DNA of 64,000 nucleotides from Acidovorax sp. NO-1 (lineage in GTDB: Bacteria; Pseudomonadota; Gammaproteobacteria; Burkholderiales; Burkholderiaceae_C), in NCBI RefSeq assembly GCF_000238595.1, contig NZ_AGTS01000036.1, forward strand, positions 62,001-126,000, given 5' to 3'. A model generated the notes under the pieces. That model had not been told where the DNA came from, ran no database searches, and saw nothing but the letters and a program-made list of their open reading frames with translations. The translations under genes and the position numbers were made by a program. Position 1 is the stretch's first letter. Every line of letters starts with the position of its first letter. Below are positions 1 through 9,624 of the stretch, piece by piece.

Positions 1-363
1 GCCACCACCGCCAAAACCCTGGCCGATGACGTGTTGGCAACCGCCCAGGACGCCGTGCATTCCACGCGCACCGCCGCCAACAACTCGCTGGAAAAGGCTG
101 AAGAGGGCGTACGTTCCCTGCGCAGCCAGACCGACCCGGTGATCGATGACCTGGCCGCCCGCGCCCAGGAACTTGCTTCGCGAAGCATTGGCTACTGCGC
201 TGAAACCAGCGCCCGGGCCCGCCGCCAGATACAACACGCAGCCGATGCCACCACCCAATACGTAACGCAACAACCGGGCAAGTCGATGGTGATCGCCGCC
301 GCCTCGGGGGCAGCCCTGGCGACGCTGGTGCTGTGGATGTCCCGCCGCCGCGCCAGCTACTAA
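1..363 (+). CDS. ElaB/YqjD/DUF883-like membrane-anchored protein (5' end outside window)
   Basis: The reading frame is open from the first base, so the true start lies upstream; the GTG at 31 is only an internal candidate. The body is a polar, Ala-rich amphipathic helix. It ends in a single hydrophobic segment (VIAAASGAALATLVLWM) and an Arg-rich tail (SRRRASY). That layout is typical of the ElaB/YgaM/YqjD (DUF883) family, whose members sit in the inner membrane by a C-terminal helix and can bind ribosomes in stationary phase. Family membership is inferred from this layout and the tail; no catalytic motif is expected. The next gene is a BON lipoprotein, another envelope or stress-type gene. 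Confidence 0.7.
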   Translation, partial: ATTAKTLADDVLATAQDAVHSTRTAANNSLEKAEEGVRSLRSQTDPVIDDLAARAQELASRSIGYCAETSARARRQIQHAADATTQYVTQQPGKSMVIAAASGAALATLVLWMSRRRASY

Positions 364-465
364 GTCATTTCCCACAGTCCGCCGGTCGCGGAGGGTGCAA
401 CAGACCGGCAGGCTGCATTTACCCAGCACCCGCGTTCCCAACCTATCTTGAAAAAAGGAAATACC

Positions 466-783
466 ATGAAATACGCACGTGCACTCGCTTTCGCCGCCGT
501 CGCTGGCATGACCATCGTGACGGCGACTGGCTGTTCTGTGGCCCGCAACCAGCAGACCGCGGGTTCGTACATCGATGACGCCGGCATCACGACCGCCGTG
601 AAGGCCAAGATGGCTGAAGACAAGACGGTGTCCGCCACCTCCATCAGCGTGGAAACGCTGAATGGCACGGTTCAGCTGTCGGGCTTTGCCAAGTCCCAGG
701 CCGAAAAGAACCAGGCGGAGGCCATTGCCCGCAACACCAAGAACGTGCGTGAAGTGCGTAACAGCATCGTCGTGCGTCCCTGA
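466..783 (+). CDS. BON-domain lipoprotein (OsmY-like)
   Basis: The ATG at 466 is preferred over an upstream TTG at 448 because a GGA-rich ribosome site (AAAAAAGGAA) ends six bases before it. The 105-residue product starts with a hydrophobic signal ending at a Cys (TATGC), a weak lipobox, followed by one BON domain from about residue 30 to the end, with the typical VETLNGTVQLSG and late VREVRNSI segments. BON proteins bind phospholipid and help hold the envelope together under osmotic stress. Two stop codons in tandem (TGA TAA) end the gene, and a strong terminator follows. The family is clear, the exact role is not. Confidence 0.85.
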   Translation: MKYARALAFAAVAGMTIVTATGCSVARNQQTAGSYIDDAGITTAVKAKMAEDKTVSATSISVETLNGTVQLSGFAKSQAEKNQAEAIARNTKNVREVRNSIVVRP

Positions 784-846
784 TAAGGCGCGAGCGCACG
801 CCGGTTGCGGCACCTTCAACGGCAACCACCGTGCGCGGTGAGATGG

Positions 847-880
847 AAAAGGTTCCGGGGCTTGCTCCGGAACCTTTTTT
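847..880 (+). terminator. Rho-independent terminator after the BON gene
   Basis: A perfect 12-bp stem (AAAAGGTTCCGG with its complement) closes on an 8-nt loop and ends in a run of six T. It lies 64 bp after the BON lipoprotein stop and before the metallopeptidase start. Confidence 0.9.
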
Positions 881-959
881 CATGGAGGAGCCTGGCGCTT
901 GCAGGTCTTCATTGGCTGGCGCAACTTGCGACTCGCCTCGCTGCATTAAGCTCATCACC

Positions 960-2078
960 ATGCGGGTATTCAATTGCGACCATTGCGGTCATCTGGTTTT
1001 TTTTGACAGCGTGCAGTGCCTGCACTGCGGTAACGCGCTGGCCTTTGTGCCGGATCAGCTCACGATGGCGGCGCTGGCGCCTGCACCGCAGGACGGGCCC
1101 GGGCTGTGGCGCAGGATGGGCGAGCGCGGGGGTACTGCGTACAGTGGGCGGCTTTATCGCATGTGCCACAACCACACGCACTACCAGGCCTGCAATTTCG
1201 CCGTGCCCGCCAACGACTTTTCAGACCTGTGCGCGTCCTGCCGTCAGACGCGGGTGCTTCCGTACCTGTCTGACGTCGCCAACCTGGGGCGCTGGAAGCA
1301 GATCGAAGCGGCCAAGCGCCAGCTTTTTTACACGCTGGCGCGCCTGGGCCTGGAGCCTTTGCCGGGGCGGCCCGGACCGGTGTTCGAATTTCTGGCGGAC
1401 ATGCCGGGCGCACCTTCTGTCCTCACCGGCCACTCCAGCGGCACGATCACGCTCAACATCGCGGAGGCGGACGATGATGAACGCGCCCGGCGCCGCATTG
1501 CCCTGGGCGAGCCTTATCGCACGCTGATCGGTCACCTGCGCCACGAGTCCGGCCATTTCTATTGGGACCAGCTGGTGCGCGACGGGGGTCGCACCGAGGC
1601 GTTCCGGCAAGTGTTTGGCGATGAACGCCAGGACTACGCCGCCGCCCTGGACGCGCACTACGCGCTGGGCGGTCATCTGGGCGACTGGGCAGCAAGCCAT
1701 GTGAGTGCCTACGCCGCCGCGCACCCCTGGGAGGACTGGGCCGAGACCTGGGCCCACTACCTGCACATGCTCGACCTGCTGGAGACGGCGGCCAGCTACC
1801 AGGCCAGCGTGACGGTGCCCGACCCGCATGCCGCCACCCGCCACCAGGTGACCGACCCGTTTGCCACGGACCGCCCCGACTTTCAGGACATGGTGCGCCA
1901 GTGGGTGCCTCTCACACTCCTGCTCAACAGCCTCAATCGCAGCCTGGGGCAGCACGATGCCTACCCGTTCGCCCTGTCGTCCGGTGCCATGGTCAAGCTG
2001 CGGTTCGTGCACGATCTGGTGCAGGGCCAGGCAGCCGCGCCAGGCAGTGCGAGGGCCATGTCACCGGAAACGCACTAA
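960..2078 (+). CDS. Putative zinc-binding metallopeptidase with N-terminal zinc ribbon
   Basis: The 372-residue protein opens with a CxxC...CxxC zinc ribbon (FNCDHCGHLVFF, then CLHCG) and has a further Cys/His cluster near residues 69-95 (CHNHTHYQAC, CASC). At about residue 195 it carries HESGH, a classic HExxH metalloprotease signature. This matches the family annotated as putative zinc-binding metallopeptidase with a zinc-ribbon domain; its substrate is unknown. The ATG at 960 is chosen because the zinc ribbon starts right after it and because a terminator lies at 847-880. Residues encoded further upstream in the same open frame show no family character. Confidence 0.85.
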   Translation: MRVFNCDHCGHLVFFDSVQCLHCGNALAFVPDQLTMAALAPAPQDGPGLWRRMGERGGTAYSGRLYRMCHNHTHYQACNFAVPANDFSDLCASCRQTRVLPYLSDVANLGRWKQIEAAKRQLFYTLARLGLEPLPGRPGPVFEFLADMPGAPSVLTGHSSGTITLNIAEADDDERARRRIALGEPYRTLIGHLRHESGHFYWDQLVRDGGRTEAFRQVFGDERQDYAAALDAHYALGGHLGDWAASHVSAYAAAHPWEDWAETWAHYLHMLDLLETAASYQASVTVPDPHAATRHQVTDPFATDRPDFQDMVRQWVPLTLLLNSLNRSLGQHDAYPFALSSGAMVKLRFVHDLVQGQAAAPGSARAMSPETH

Positions 2079-2087
2079 GCCTAAATT

Positions 2088-2148
2088 TTTGGTGTTTTAG
2101 GCTCTCGGCGCTTGATGAATAAGCGCGAGCAGCTATTTATTTGATAGC
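2088..2148 (-). repeat. Interspersed palindromic repeat, copy R1
   Basis: Read on the minus strand it gives ATAGCTGCT, then GCGCTT-7 nt-AAGCGC, then AGCC and a T/A-rich tail, the pattern shared by the other copies described here (R2-R11). It fills the convergent gap between the metallopeptidase and panC stops. Confidence 0.75.
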
Positions 2149-2150
2149 AA

Positions 2151-2993
2151 TCAGAATTCAAGGTTGTCAATCAACCGCGTAGTGCCAAGCCGCGCCGCGC
2201 CCAGTGCCACCAGCGTGCCTGCCGCGTCGGCGTCCGTCGCTGGCAGCAGGTCGGCACGGCGGCGCACCGTGAGGTAGTCGGGCGCCCAGCTCCGGGCACG
2301 CAGGGCATCGAGGGCCCGGGCTTCCAGGCCGGCGCGGGCGTCCGGCCGCGACAGCCATTGCTGCGCCAGTTGGCCCAATGCCTGCGACAGCGCCACAGCC
2401 TCCTGCCGCTCCTGCAGGCTGAGGTAGCCGTTGCGTGAACTCAGTGCCAGGCCATCGGCGGCGCGCTGGGTTTCACCGGCCACCACGTCGATCGGCAGCG
2501 CAAACTGCTGCACCATGTGGCGGATCACCATGAGCTGCTGGTAGTCCTTCTTGCCAAACACGGCGGTTCCGCCGGTTTGCCCCAGCACGCACGCAAACAG
2601 CTTCATCACCACGGTGCTCACGCCCACAAAGAAGCCGGGGCGAAAGTGTCCCTCCAGCATATCGGCGAGTTGCGGGTCGGGATGCACCTTGAAAGTCTGG
2701 GGCTGGGGGTACAGGTCGGCCTCGCGCGGGGCAAACAGCACGTCGCAACCGGCGGCCTGCAGTTGGGCGCAGTCGGCATCCCAGGTGCGGGGGTAGCTGT
2801 CAAAGTCCTCGTGCGGCAGGAACTGCAGGCGGTTCACAAAAATGCTGGCCACGGTCACGTCGCCCAGTGGCCGGGCCTGGCGCACCAGGGCGATGTGCCC
2901 CTCGTGCAGGTTGCCCATGGTGGGCACAAAGGCGGGGCGGCGGTACGGTGCGAGGGCCTGGCGCAGGTCGGCAATGGAATGGGCAATCAGCAT
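2151..2993 (-). CDS. panC: Pantothenate synthetase
   Basis: This enzyme joins pantoate and beta-alanine with ATP to make pantothenate, the last step of vitamin B5 synthesis, in the cytoplasm. The 280-residue length is normal. The ATP/pantoate motif PTMGNLHEGH is at residues 24-33, followed by FGKKDYQQL and the KMSKS-like stretch LALSSRNGYLS. The gene follows panB on the same strand with a 36-bp gap, so the two are probably co-transcribed. Beta-alanine for the reaction would come from PanD, encoded about 9 kb away in the same cofactor island. Confidence 0.97.
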   Translation of the reverse strand: MLIAHSIADLRQALAPYRRPAFVPTMGNLHEGHIALVRQARPLGDVTVASIFVNRLQFLPHEDFDSYPRTWDADCAQLQAAGCDVLFAPREADLYPQPQTFKVHPDPQLADMLEGHFRPGFFVGVSTVVMKLFACVLGQTGGTAVFGKKDYQQLMVIRHMVQQFALPIDVVAGETQRAADGLALSSRNGYLSLQERQEAVALSQALGQLAQQWLSRPDARAGLEARALDALRARSWAPDYLTVRRRADLLPATDADAAGTLVALGAARLGTTRLIDNLEF

Positions 2994-3029
2994 GGGGTGG
3001 GACGGGATCAGAAGAAGAAGGGGAAAGGC

Positions 3030-3911
3030 TTACCAGGCGTGCAAGGTGTTGTCCGGGAAACGGCCCTGCTTGACGGCCTGCACATAGGCCTCCATGGCGC
3101 CGCGCACGCTGCCGGCGTCCTGCATGAAGTTGTGGACAAACTTTGGCATCTTGCCCAGGTTCATGCCCAGCATGTCGTGCAACACCAGGACCTGGCCGGC
3201 CGTGCCGTTGCCTGCGCCGATGCCGATGGTGTGGCAGTTCGCCAGCGCCGCCGTGAGGTCGGCCGCCAGCGCTGCCGGCACCATCTCCAGCACCAGCATG
3301 GCGGCGCCTGCGTCCTGCAGTTCGTGCGCTTCCTTGCGCAGCGTGCGGGCGGCGTCCTCCGTTTTGCCCTGCACGCGGTAGCCGCCCAGGGCGTGCACCG
3401 TCTGTGGCGTAAGGCCCAGGTGGGCGCACACCGGCACGCCGCGCTGCACCAGGAATTCCACCGTGGGCGCTGTCCAGCCGCCGCCTTCCAGCTTGACCAT
3501 GTGCGCACCCGCCTGCATCAGCACGCAGGCGCTGCGCAAGGCCTGTTCGCGGCTTTCGGCATAGGTGCCGTAGGGCAGGTCGGCCACCAGCCAGGCCGTG
3601 CCCTGCACGCGGTGCAGGCCGCGCGCCACGCTGGCCGTGTGGTAGGCCATGGTGTCCAGGCTGACGCCCACCGTGCTGGGCAGGCCCTGGCAGACCATGC
3701 CCAGCGAGTCACCGACCAGAATGCACTCCACGCCGGCTGCGTCGGCCACCGCGGCAAAGGTGGCGTCGTAGGCAGTGAGCATGGTGATCTTCTCGCCGGC
3801 TTCCCGCATCTGCGCAAGGCGCGGCAGGCTGACAGGGCGGCGCTGCGGCAGCGGCGAGGCTGGCGGCAGGGTGCCGTAGGGCGTGGCGGAGACGGTGCTG
3901 TGGGCGGTCAT
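3030..3911 (-). CDS. panB: 3-methyl-2-oxobutanoate hydroxymethyltransferase
   Basis: PanB transfers a one-carbon unit from methylenetetrahydrofolate to ketoisovalerate, giving ketopantoate, the first committed step to pantothenate. Family residues are visible: metal ligands in VGDSLG (Asp68) and VADLPYG (Asp111), the VKLEGG segment (Lys140, Glu142), and the catalytic Glu in LVLEMVPA (Glu209). The N-terminal 25-30 residues are a family-variable extension. The gene is divergent from nadC across a 118-bp gap and is followed by panC. Confidence 0.97.
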   Translation of the reverse strand: MTAHSTVSATPYGTLPPASPLPQRRPVSLPRLAQMREAGEKITMLTAYDATFAAVADAAGVECILVGDSLGMVCQGLPSTVGVSLDTMAYHTASVARGLHRVQGTAWLVADLPYGTYAESREQALRSACVLMQAGAHMVKLEGGGWTAPTVEFLVQRGVPVCAHLGLTPQTVHALGGYRVQGKTEDAARTLRKEAHELQDAGAAMLVLEMVPAALAADLTAALANCHTIGIGAGNGTAGQVLVLHDMLGMNLGKMPKFVHNFMQDAGSVRGAMEAYVQAVKQGRFPDNTLHAW

Positions 3912-4029
3912 GAGGCTTCCAGGGGCGAAATTTCCGCGAGTCTATGCGACCAATAATGGGTGTACTTAGTGGTTTGCGGGCGGGTGGCGCCCGGTGGGGG
4001 TTGTTGTGTTCCCGGTATGCTCGCGGCCC

Positions 4030-4899
4030 ATGACGCTTTCGAAATCACCGTTCAAAGACCACGCAGTCACAGACCTGGCCGAGGCCGATGTGGCGCGCGC
4101 CCTGGCGGAAGATGTGGGCACTGGCGACCTCACCGCCGGCCTGATCGACCCCGGCCGCCGCGCCCGGGCACGCATCCTGGCACGCGAGTCCGCCGTGATC
4201 TGCGGCGCCCCCTGGGCGGAAGCCGCCCTGCGTGCGCTGGACCCGGCTGTGGAAATCACCTGGCATGTGGCCGAAGGCCAGCGCTGTGCGCCGGACGAGG
4301 TGGTGCTGGAGGCGGAAGGCAATGCGCGCGCGCTGCTGTCGGCCGAACGCACGGCGCTGAACTTCCTGCAGCTGCTGTCCGCCGTGGCCACCAAGACGCG
4401 CACCTATGTCGATGTGGTGGCGGGCACGCGCGCCCAGATCGTGGACACGCGCAAGACCCTCCCCGGCCTGCGCCTGGCGCAAAAGTACGCCGTGCGCGTG
4501 GGCGGCGGCACCAACCACCGCATCGGCCTGCACGATGCCGTGCTGATCAAGGAGAACCACATTGCCGCAGCGGGCGGCGTGACGGCTGTATTGCGCGCTG
4601 CTGACAAGGTGGCTGCGCAAGCGAAGTTCATCGAGATCGAGGTGGAAACACTGGAGCAACTTACCGAGGCACTGGATGCCGGTGCCAAGATGGTGCTGCT
4701 GGACAACATGCCCCTGGCCCAGTTGCGCGAGGCCGTGCGCATCAATGCGGGCCGGGCGATTCTGGAAATCTCGGGCGGCGTCACGCTCGAAGGCCTGCGC
4801 GCGCTGGCCGAGACGGGCGTGGACCGCATCTCGATCGGCACGCTGACCAAGGACGTCAAGGCCACCGACTTTTCAATGCGCCTGCAGGAGTTGTCATGA
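4030..4899 (+). CDS. nadC: Nicotinate-nucleotide pyrophosphorylase (quinolinate phosphoribosyltransferase)
   Basis: NadC condenses quinolinate with PRPP and decarboxylates it to nicotinate mononucleotide in de novo NAD synthesis. The conserved stretches [32 protein letters not shown] and the C-terminal [10 protein letters not shown] and DRISIGTLT are all present. The ATG at 4030 gives 289 residues, the usual length; a GTG at 3994 would add 12 unlikely residues. The stop overlaps the nadA start (ATGA), so the pair is translationally coupled. Confidence 0.96.
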   Translation: MTLSKSPFKDHAVTDLAEADVARALAEDVGTGDLTAGLIDPGRRARARILARESAVICGAPWAEAALRALDPAVEITWHVAEGQRCAPDEVVLEAEGNARALLSAERTALNFLQLLSAVATKTRTYVDVVAGTRAQIVDTRKTLPGLRLAQKYAVRVGGGTNHRIGLHDAVLIKENHIAAAGGVTAVLRAADKVAAQAKFIEIEVETLEQLTEALDAGAKMVLLDNMPLAQLREAVRINAGRAILEISGGVTLEGLRALAETGVDRISIGTLTKDVKATDFSMRLQELS

Positions 4900-6014
4900 A
4901 CACCACCATCCTTCTCAAGGAAGTTGATTACGAACAGCCTGCCGAAGGCGGGGTGTGCGCGACCAAGCACGCCTGGGCGCGGGTGCCGCCCGAGCCCACC
5001 CAGGCCGAACGCGTGGCGCTGAAAGACAAGATCCGCCGCCTGCTCAAGGAAAAAAACGCGGTCATGGTCTCGCACTACTACGTGCACCCCGACCTGCAGG
5101 ACCTGGCCGAGGAAACCGGCGGCATCGTGAGCGACTCGCTGGAGATGGCCCGCTTCGGCCGCGACCATGCCGCGCAGACCCTGGTGGTGAGCGGCGTGCG
5201 CTTCATGGGCGAAACGGCCAAGATTTTGAGCCCCGAGAAAACCGTGCTCATGCCCGACCTGGATGCCACCTGCTCGCTCGACCTGGGCTGCCCCATCGAT
5301 GAATTCAGCGCTTTCTGCGACGCGCACCCCGACCGCACCGTGGTGGTGTATGCCAACACCAGCGCCGCCGTGAAGGCGCGGGCCGACTGGCTCGTCACGT
5401 CGAGCTGCGCGCTCGACATCGTGGGCGCGCTCAAGGCCGCAGGGCAAAAGATCCTGTGGGCGCCCGACCGCCACCTGGGCGCCTATATCCAGCGCGAAAC
5501 CGGCGCGGACATGGTGTTCTGGAATGGCGCCTGCATCGTGCACGACGAATTCAAGGCGCTGGAGCTGGAGTTGCTGAAAAATGAGCACCCGCACGCCAAG
5601 GTGCTGGTGCACCCCGAGAGCCCTGCCGACGTGATCGCCCTGGCCGACGCCGTGGGCTCCACCAGCGCCATCCTGAAAGCCGCTGGCGAGATGGACGCCA
5701 CCGAGTTCATCGTGGCCACCGACAACGGCATGATGCACAAGCTGCGCACGCTCAACCCCGGCAAGACGTTTTACGAAGCGCCCACGGCGGGCAACAGCGC
5801 CACTTGCAAAAGCTGCGCGCACTGCCCCTGGATGGCGATGAACGGCCTGGCCGATGTGGCGCGGGTGCTGGAAACCGGTGCCAACACCGTGCATGTGGAC
5901 CCCGCGCTCATCCCGCGTGCGCGCCAGCCGATTGACCGCATGCTGGCCTTCACGGCGGCGCTCAAGAACGGTCAGCCCACCGGCGCACTGGTGCCCCACC
6001 TGGGCGCTGCCTGA
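4896..6014 (+). CDS. nadA: Quinolinate synthase A
   Basis: NadA uses a [4Fe-4S] cluster to condense iminoaspartate, made by NadB, with dihydroxyacetone phosphate to give quinolinate. Cysteines matching the three cluster ligands are present in [22 protein letters not shown] and [12 protein letters not shown], and the substrate-binding [10 protein letters not shown] and [12 protein letters not shown] stretches are clear. At 372 residues it belongs to the slightly longer proteobacterial type. Its partner nadB is about 7 kb away on the other strand within the same cofactor island. Confidence 0.97.
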   Translation: MNTTILLKEVDYEQPAEGGVCATKHAWARVPPEPTQAERVALKDKIRRLLKEKNAVMVSHYYVHPDLQDLAEETGGIVSDSLEMARFGRDHAAQTLVVSGVRFMGETAKILSPEKTVLMPDLDATCSLDLGCPIDEFSAFCDAHPDRTVVVYANTSAAVKARADWLVTSSCALDIVGALKAAGQKILWAPDRHLGAYIQRETGADMVFWNGACIVHDEFKALELELLKNEHPHAKVLVHPESPADVIALADAVGSTSAILKAAGEMDATEFIVATDNGMMHKLRTLNPGKTFYEAPTAGNSATCKSCAHCPWMAMNGLADVARVLETGANTVHVDPALIPRARQPIDRMLAFTAALKNGQPTGALVPHLGAA

Positions 6015-6040
6015 AAGCGCACGATGTGTTGATGATTGCT

Positions 6041-6085
6041 CATTTTTTGATAGCTATAAGCGCCTGATCCACTAGCGCCACCGCC
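6041..6085 (+). repeat. Interspersed palindromic repeat, copy R2
   Basis: TTTGATAGCTATAAGCGCC followed by ACTAGCGCCACCGCC aligns with the TTGATAGCTG...GCGCTT...AAGCGC...GCC pattern of the other copies. The copy ends just before the TTG start of pabBC, so it supplies that gene's leader. Confidence 0.6.
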
Positions 6086-6089
6086 TGCT

Positions 6090-7910
6090 TTGACCCATAG
6101 TTGCCGCATTGACTTCACCCAGCCGCTGACTGCGGGCGCCACGCGCCTGCGCCACCGGTTCGAGGCACCGCGCGAGGTGCGGGTGGCCCACGCACTGCAC
6201 GAGGTCCGCAGTGTGCTCGACGCCGTGTTCGCCGCCGCACAGCAAGGCCGCTGGTGCGTGGGCCATGTGCGCTACGAGGCCGCGTCGGCCTTTGATGCCG
6301 CATTGCAGACCCATGCGGCCGACGGCCCGCTGGCCTGGTTTGCGGTGTACGACGTGCCGCAGCCCGAGGCCGACGATGCAACGGATACTGCCCCTGCACA
6401 GGTGGTGTGGAACGACAGCCCCGAGCGCGAGGCGTTTGACGCCGCGCTGGCGCAAATCCAGCAGGCCATTGCGGCGGGCGAGTTGTACCAGGTCAACTAC
6501 ACCGCACCCTTTCGCGGCACGCTGCAGGGTTCGCCGCAGGCCTTGTTTGCCGCGTTGCTGCGCGCCCAGCCCGGGGGCTATGCCGCCTACCTGCAGGCGG
6601 GTGATGAGCAGGTGCTGTCGGTGTCGCCCGAGCTGTTTTTTGACTGGCGGGACGCGCCGGAGGGCGGCACTCTGCTGGCCCGCCCGATGAAGGGCACGGC
6701 CCCGCGTGGCGCCACCCCCGAGCAGGACGCGCAGCAGGCCGAGCACCTGCGCACGGCGCCCAAGGAGCGTGCCGAGAACGTGATGATCGTGGACCTGCTG
6801 CGCAACGACATGTCGCGCATTGCGCTGCCGCACAGCGTGCAGGTGCCTGCGCTGTTTGCCACGCAGGCCTTGCCCACGGTGTGGCAGATGACCTCGGACG
6901 TGACCGCGCGCACGCGCCCCGGCACCACGCTGACGGATGTTTTTGCGGCGCTGTTCCCTTGTGGCTCCGTCACGGGGGCGCCCAAGGTGCGCGCCATGCA
7001 GATGATCCGCGCGCTGGAGCCCGCGCCGCGCGGCGTCTACTGCGGCGCCGTGGGCGTGGTGCGGCCGGGCGGCGCAGCGGGGCCGGACGGCCTCCACCCG
7101 GTGGCGGCCACGTTCAACGTGCCCATCCGCACCGTGGTGCTGCGTGGCGTGAGTACGGGTGCGGGTGCGGATGCCTCCCCCGTCTTTGCCGAAGCCACCT
7201 GCGGCATTGGCAGCGGCATCACCTCCGGTGCCGAGGCAGGCGCCGAATGGGCCGAGTGGCACTACAAGCGCGCCTTTGTCGAGCGGGCAAGCGCTCCGTT
7301 CCAGGTGCTCGAAACCCTGGGCCTGCACGACGGTAAATTCATGCACGCCGACCAGCATGTGCGCCGCATGGGCGAAGCGGCTGCACATTTCGGCTTTGCG
7401 TTCAACGCCCATGCGGTGCGCCAGGAGCTGCAGATTGCCGCCCTGCAACACCGCGATGGCGACTGGCGGGTGCGCCTGCTGCTGGCGGCGGACGGCAGCG
7501 CCCGCGCCGAGGCCTTTGCGCTGCAGACCACTGCGGTGCCCGTGCGCCTGCAACTGGCGCCGCGCCCCTTTGCGGCCGCCCACAGCGAGTTTGTGCGCTA
7601 CAAGACCACCCGCCGCGCGCACTACGCGGCGTTTGCCCCCACCATCCCCGGCGTGTTCGACACGGTGCTGTGGAACGAGGCGGGCGAGATCACCGAGGGC
7701 ACCTTCGGCAACATCGCCGCGCTTATTGACGGACGCTGGGTGACGCCGCCCTTGTCTTGCGGCCTGCTGCCCGGTGTGGGCCGCGCCGTGGCCCTGCAGG
7801 ACGGCCACGTGGTAGAGGCCGTTCTGCGCGTGGCCGACATACCCCGCGTGCAAGGGTGGGCGTTCATCAACAGCCTGCGCGGCTGGCTGGCGGCTACGCT
7901 GGCCGCGTGA
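6090..7910 (+). CDS. pabBC: Fused aminodeoxychorismate synthase component I / aminodeoxychorismate lyase
   Basis: Two folate-pathway enzymes are joined in one 606-residue chain. Residues about 100-385 are the chorismate-binding PabB domain (ELYQVNYTAPF, VSPELFFDW, RPMKGTAPRG, ENVMIVDLLRND, FPCGSVTGAPK), which aminates chorismate. Residues about 405-606 are a class IV PLP aminotransferase fold like PabC (VRYKTTRRAHY with the PLP lysine, then NEAGEITEGTFGNIA), which releases pyruvate to give p-aminobenzoate. No glutaminase (PabA) is adjacent. The start is a TTG directly behind repeat R2; no in-frame ATG gives a better start. Confidence 0.93.
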   Translation: MTHSCRIDFTQPLTAGATRLRHRFEAPREVRVAHALHEVRSVLDAVFAAAQQGRWCVGHVRYEAASAFDAALQTHAADGPLAWFAVYDVPQPEADDATDTAPAQVVWNDSPEREAFDAALAQIQQAIAAGELYQVNYTAPFRGTLQGSPQALFAALLRAQPGGYAAYLQAGDEQVLSVSPELFFDWRDAPEGGTLLARPMKGTAPRGATPEQDAQQAEHLRTAPKERAENVMIVDLLRNDMSRIALPHSVQVPALFATQALPTVWQMTSDVTARTRPGTTLTDVFAALFPCGSVTGAPKVRAMQMIRALEPAPRGVYCGAVGVVRPGGAAGPDGLHPVAATFNVPIRTVVLRGVSTGAGADASPVFAEATCGIGSGITSGAEAGAEWAEWHYKRAFVERASAPFQVLETLGLHDGKFMHADQHVRRMGEAAAHFGFAFNAHAVRQELQIAALQHRDGDWRVRLLLAADGSARAEAFALQTTAVPVRLQLAPRPFAAAHSEFVRYKTTRRAHYAAFAPTIPGVFDTVLWNEAGEITEGTFGNIAALIDGRWVTPPLSCGLLPGVGRAVALQDGHVVEAVLRVADIPRVQGWAFINSLRGWLAATLAA

Positions 7911-7964
7911 CTGTGCGCCAGCGGCCCCGTATGTTGCGAGGCTGGCGCCGGGTTCATGGCCGGT

Positions 7965-8324
7965 TCACAGCCGCTCTTTGGCGTACGAATCCCGGTCCAT
8001 GTCCACGATCTCCACGCTCAGCTGCACCATCACGCCCTGCGGCCGGGGCGTGCGCTCGCGCAGCACGGCGGCAATGCGGTCGGACAGCTCTTTCTTGGCC
8101 TCGGGCGTGCGCCCTGCGAGCAAGCGCAGTTGTGCGTGCACAAAAGCGCGGTTGGCGGGCGCGATGCCGATCTCGAAGCTGTCGGCCACGATGAAACGGG
8201 TTTTCAGGTCTGCCTCGTCCTGCACCTGGGGATGGGCGCACAGCGTGGTGTTGAGGGCTGTGAGCGTTTCGGCTTCGGGGTAGTGGGGCAGATTGGCCGA
8301 GTATTCGATGGTCAGGTGGGGCAT
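7965..8324 (-). CDS. 5-carboxymethyl-2-hydroxymuconate isomerase family protein
   Basis: The 119-residue protein begins MPHLTIEYS, the N-terminal proline signature of the CHMI/HpaF branch of the tautomerase superfamily, in which Pro becomes the catalytic base once Met is removed. The later FVHAQLRLLAGRT and QLSVEIVDMDRDSYAK segments also fit this family. In the homoprotocatechuate pathway the enzyme isomerises 5-carboxymethyl-2-hydroxymuconate. No other hpa genes are visible nearby, so its physiological substrate is open. It lies 76 bp downstream of bioF on the same strand. The ATG at 8324 is fixed by the proline motif. Confidence 0.88.
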   Translation of the reverse strand: MPHLTIEYSANLPHYPEAETLTALNTTLCAHPQVQDEADLKTRFIVADSFEIGIAPANRAFVHAQLRLLAGRTPEAKKELSDRIAAVLRERTPRPQGVMVQLSVEIVDMDRDSYAKERL

Positions 8325-8400
8325 GAAATCGTCTCGCTGGAGGGTTATAGAAGGGCCTGCGTGGGCAGGTGGCCTGGGCTGTGCATGGTACTGCGGCGCA

Positions 8401-9624
8401 TCAACGGTTGAGTGACTGCGTTGCCAGCGCATGCAGCGCCAACAGCAGTTGTTCCACGTCGTCGGTGGTGTGCGCGGCCGACAGCGCAATGCGCAGCCGC
8501 GCCGTACCTGCTGGCACGGTGGGCGGGCGGATGGCAGGCACCCACAGGCCTTGGGAGCGCAGGCCTTCCATCGCCGCCAGCGCGGCTTCGTTGCTGCCGA
8601 TGATCAGGGCCTGCACGGGCGTGTGCGAGGGCAGCAGGTGCCAGCCCAGCGGTGCGGGCAGCGTGGAAAGGCCCTGGCGCAGCTGTGCGATGAGTCCGTC
8701 CAGATGTGCGCGCCGGTCGTCGGCCGCCTCCATGATCCGCAGGCTTTGCCGCAACGCGCTGGCCAGCAGCGGCGGTGCCGCAGTGGCAAAGATGTAGGTG
8801 CGTGTTTTTTGCAGCAGCCATTCGATGAGGGCTGCATCGCCTGCCACAAAGGCGCCCGCCACACCCGCAGCCTTGCCCAGCGTGGCCATGTAAAGCACGC
8901 GGCGTGAAGCCGTGGCTCCCGTCAGCCCCGCCTGTGCCAGGCTGCCGCGCCCTTGGGGGCCCAGCACGCCAAAGCCGTGGGCATCGTCCAGCAGCAACAG
9001 GGCGTCGTAGCGCTCGCACAGCGCCAGCAGCGCCGGGATGTCGATCAGGTCGCCGTCCATGCTGAACACCGCATCGCTGATGACCAGCTTGCGCCGGGCG
9101 GGGCTGGCGGCGAGCTGCGCTTCCAGCGCGGCCAGGTCGGCGTGGGGATAGCGGTGGATGGTGGCGCGCGACAGGCGGGCGCCGTCAATCAGGCAGGCGT
9201 GGTTCAGGGCATCGGAGAACAGGGCGTCGCCTTCGCCCACCAGCGCCGGGATGATGCCCGTGTTGGTGGCATAGCCCGCGTAAAAGTACAGCGCGCGGGG
9301 CAGTTGCACATAGGCGGCCAGGTCGCGCTCCAGCGCATCGTTGGCGGCGCTGTGGCCGCTGACCAGGGGTGATCCGCCCGAGCCCACGCCAAAGGTGTGC
9401 GTGGCGTCCCGAGCGGCCTCGGCCAGCGCGGGGTGGCCGGCCAGGCCCAGGTAGTCGTTGCTGCAAAAGGCCAGCATGGGCTGGCCGTCCACCAGCAGGT
9501 GGGCACCGCCCGCGGGTTGCACCACGCGGCGGCGGCGCAGCAGGTGGGCGCGCTCGATGTCGGCCAGGCGCCCCGGGATCTCGTCGAGCCAGGAGGTGGG
9601 GTGGGATTCCTGCGTCATAGCCAT
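8401..9624 (-). CDS. bioF: 8-amino-7-oxononanoate synthase
   Basis: BioF condenses pimeloyl-thioester with alanine, the first ring-building step of biotin synthesis. It is a PLP alpha-oxoamine synthase of 407 residues with [37 protein letters not shown] and the PLP-lysine segment [12 protein letters not shown]. Its start overlaps the end of bioD by 10 bp. Gene order on this strand is panD-bioA-bioD-bioF, so one transcript probably covers all four. BioB and the BioC/BioH functions are not in this window. Confidence 0.97.
   Translation of the reverse strand: MAMTQESHPTSWLDEIPGRLADIERAHLLRRRRVVQPAGGAHLLVDGQPMLAFCSNDYLGLAGHPALAEAARDATHTFGVGSGGSPLVSGHSAANDALERDLAAYVQLPRALYFYAGYATNTGIIPALVGEGDALFSDALNHACLIDGARLSRATIHRYPHADLAALEAQLAASPARRKLVISDAVFSMDGDLIDIPALLALCERYDALLLLDDAHGFGVLGPQGRGSLAQAGLTGATASRRVLYMATLGKAAGVAGAFVAGDAALIEWLLQKTRTYIFATAAPPLLASALRQSLRIMEAADDRRAHLDGLIAQLRQGLSTLPAPLGWHLLPSHTPVQALIIGSNEAALAAMEGLRSQGLWVPAIRPPTVPAGTARLRIALSAAHTTDDVEQLLLALHALATQSLNR

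Noticed and set aside
2517-3956. Open frame of about 480 codons antisense to panC and panB
   Set aside because: Both genes on the minus strand have complete catalytic motifs; the plus-strand frame is their shadow.
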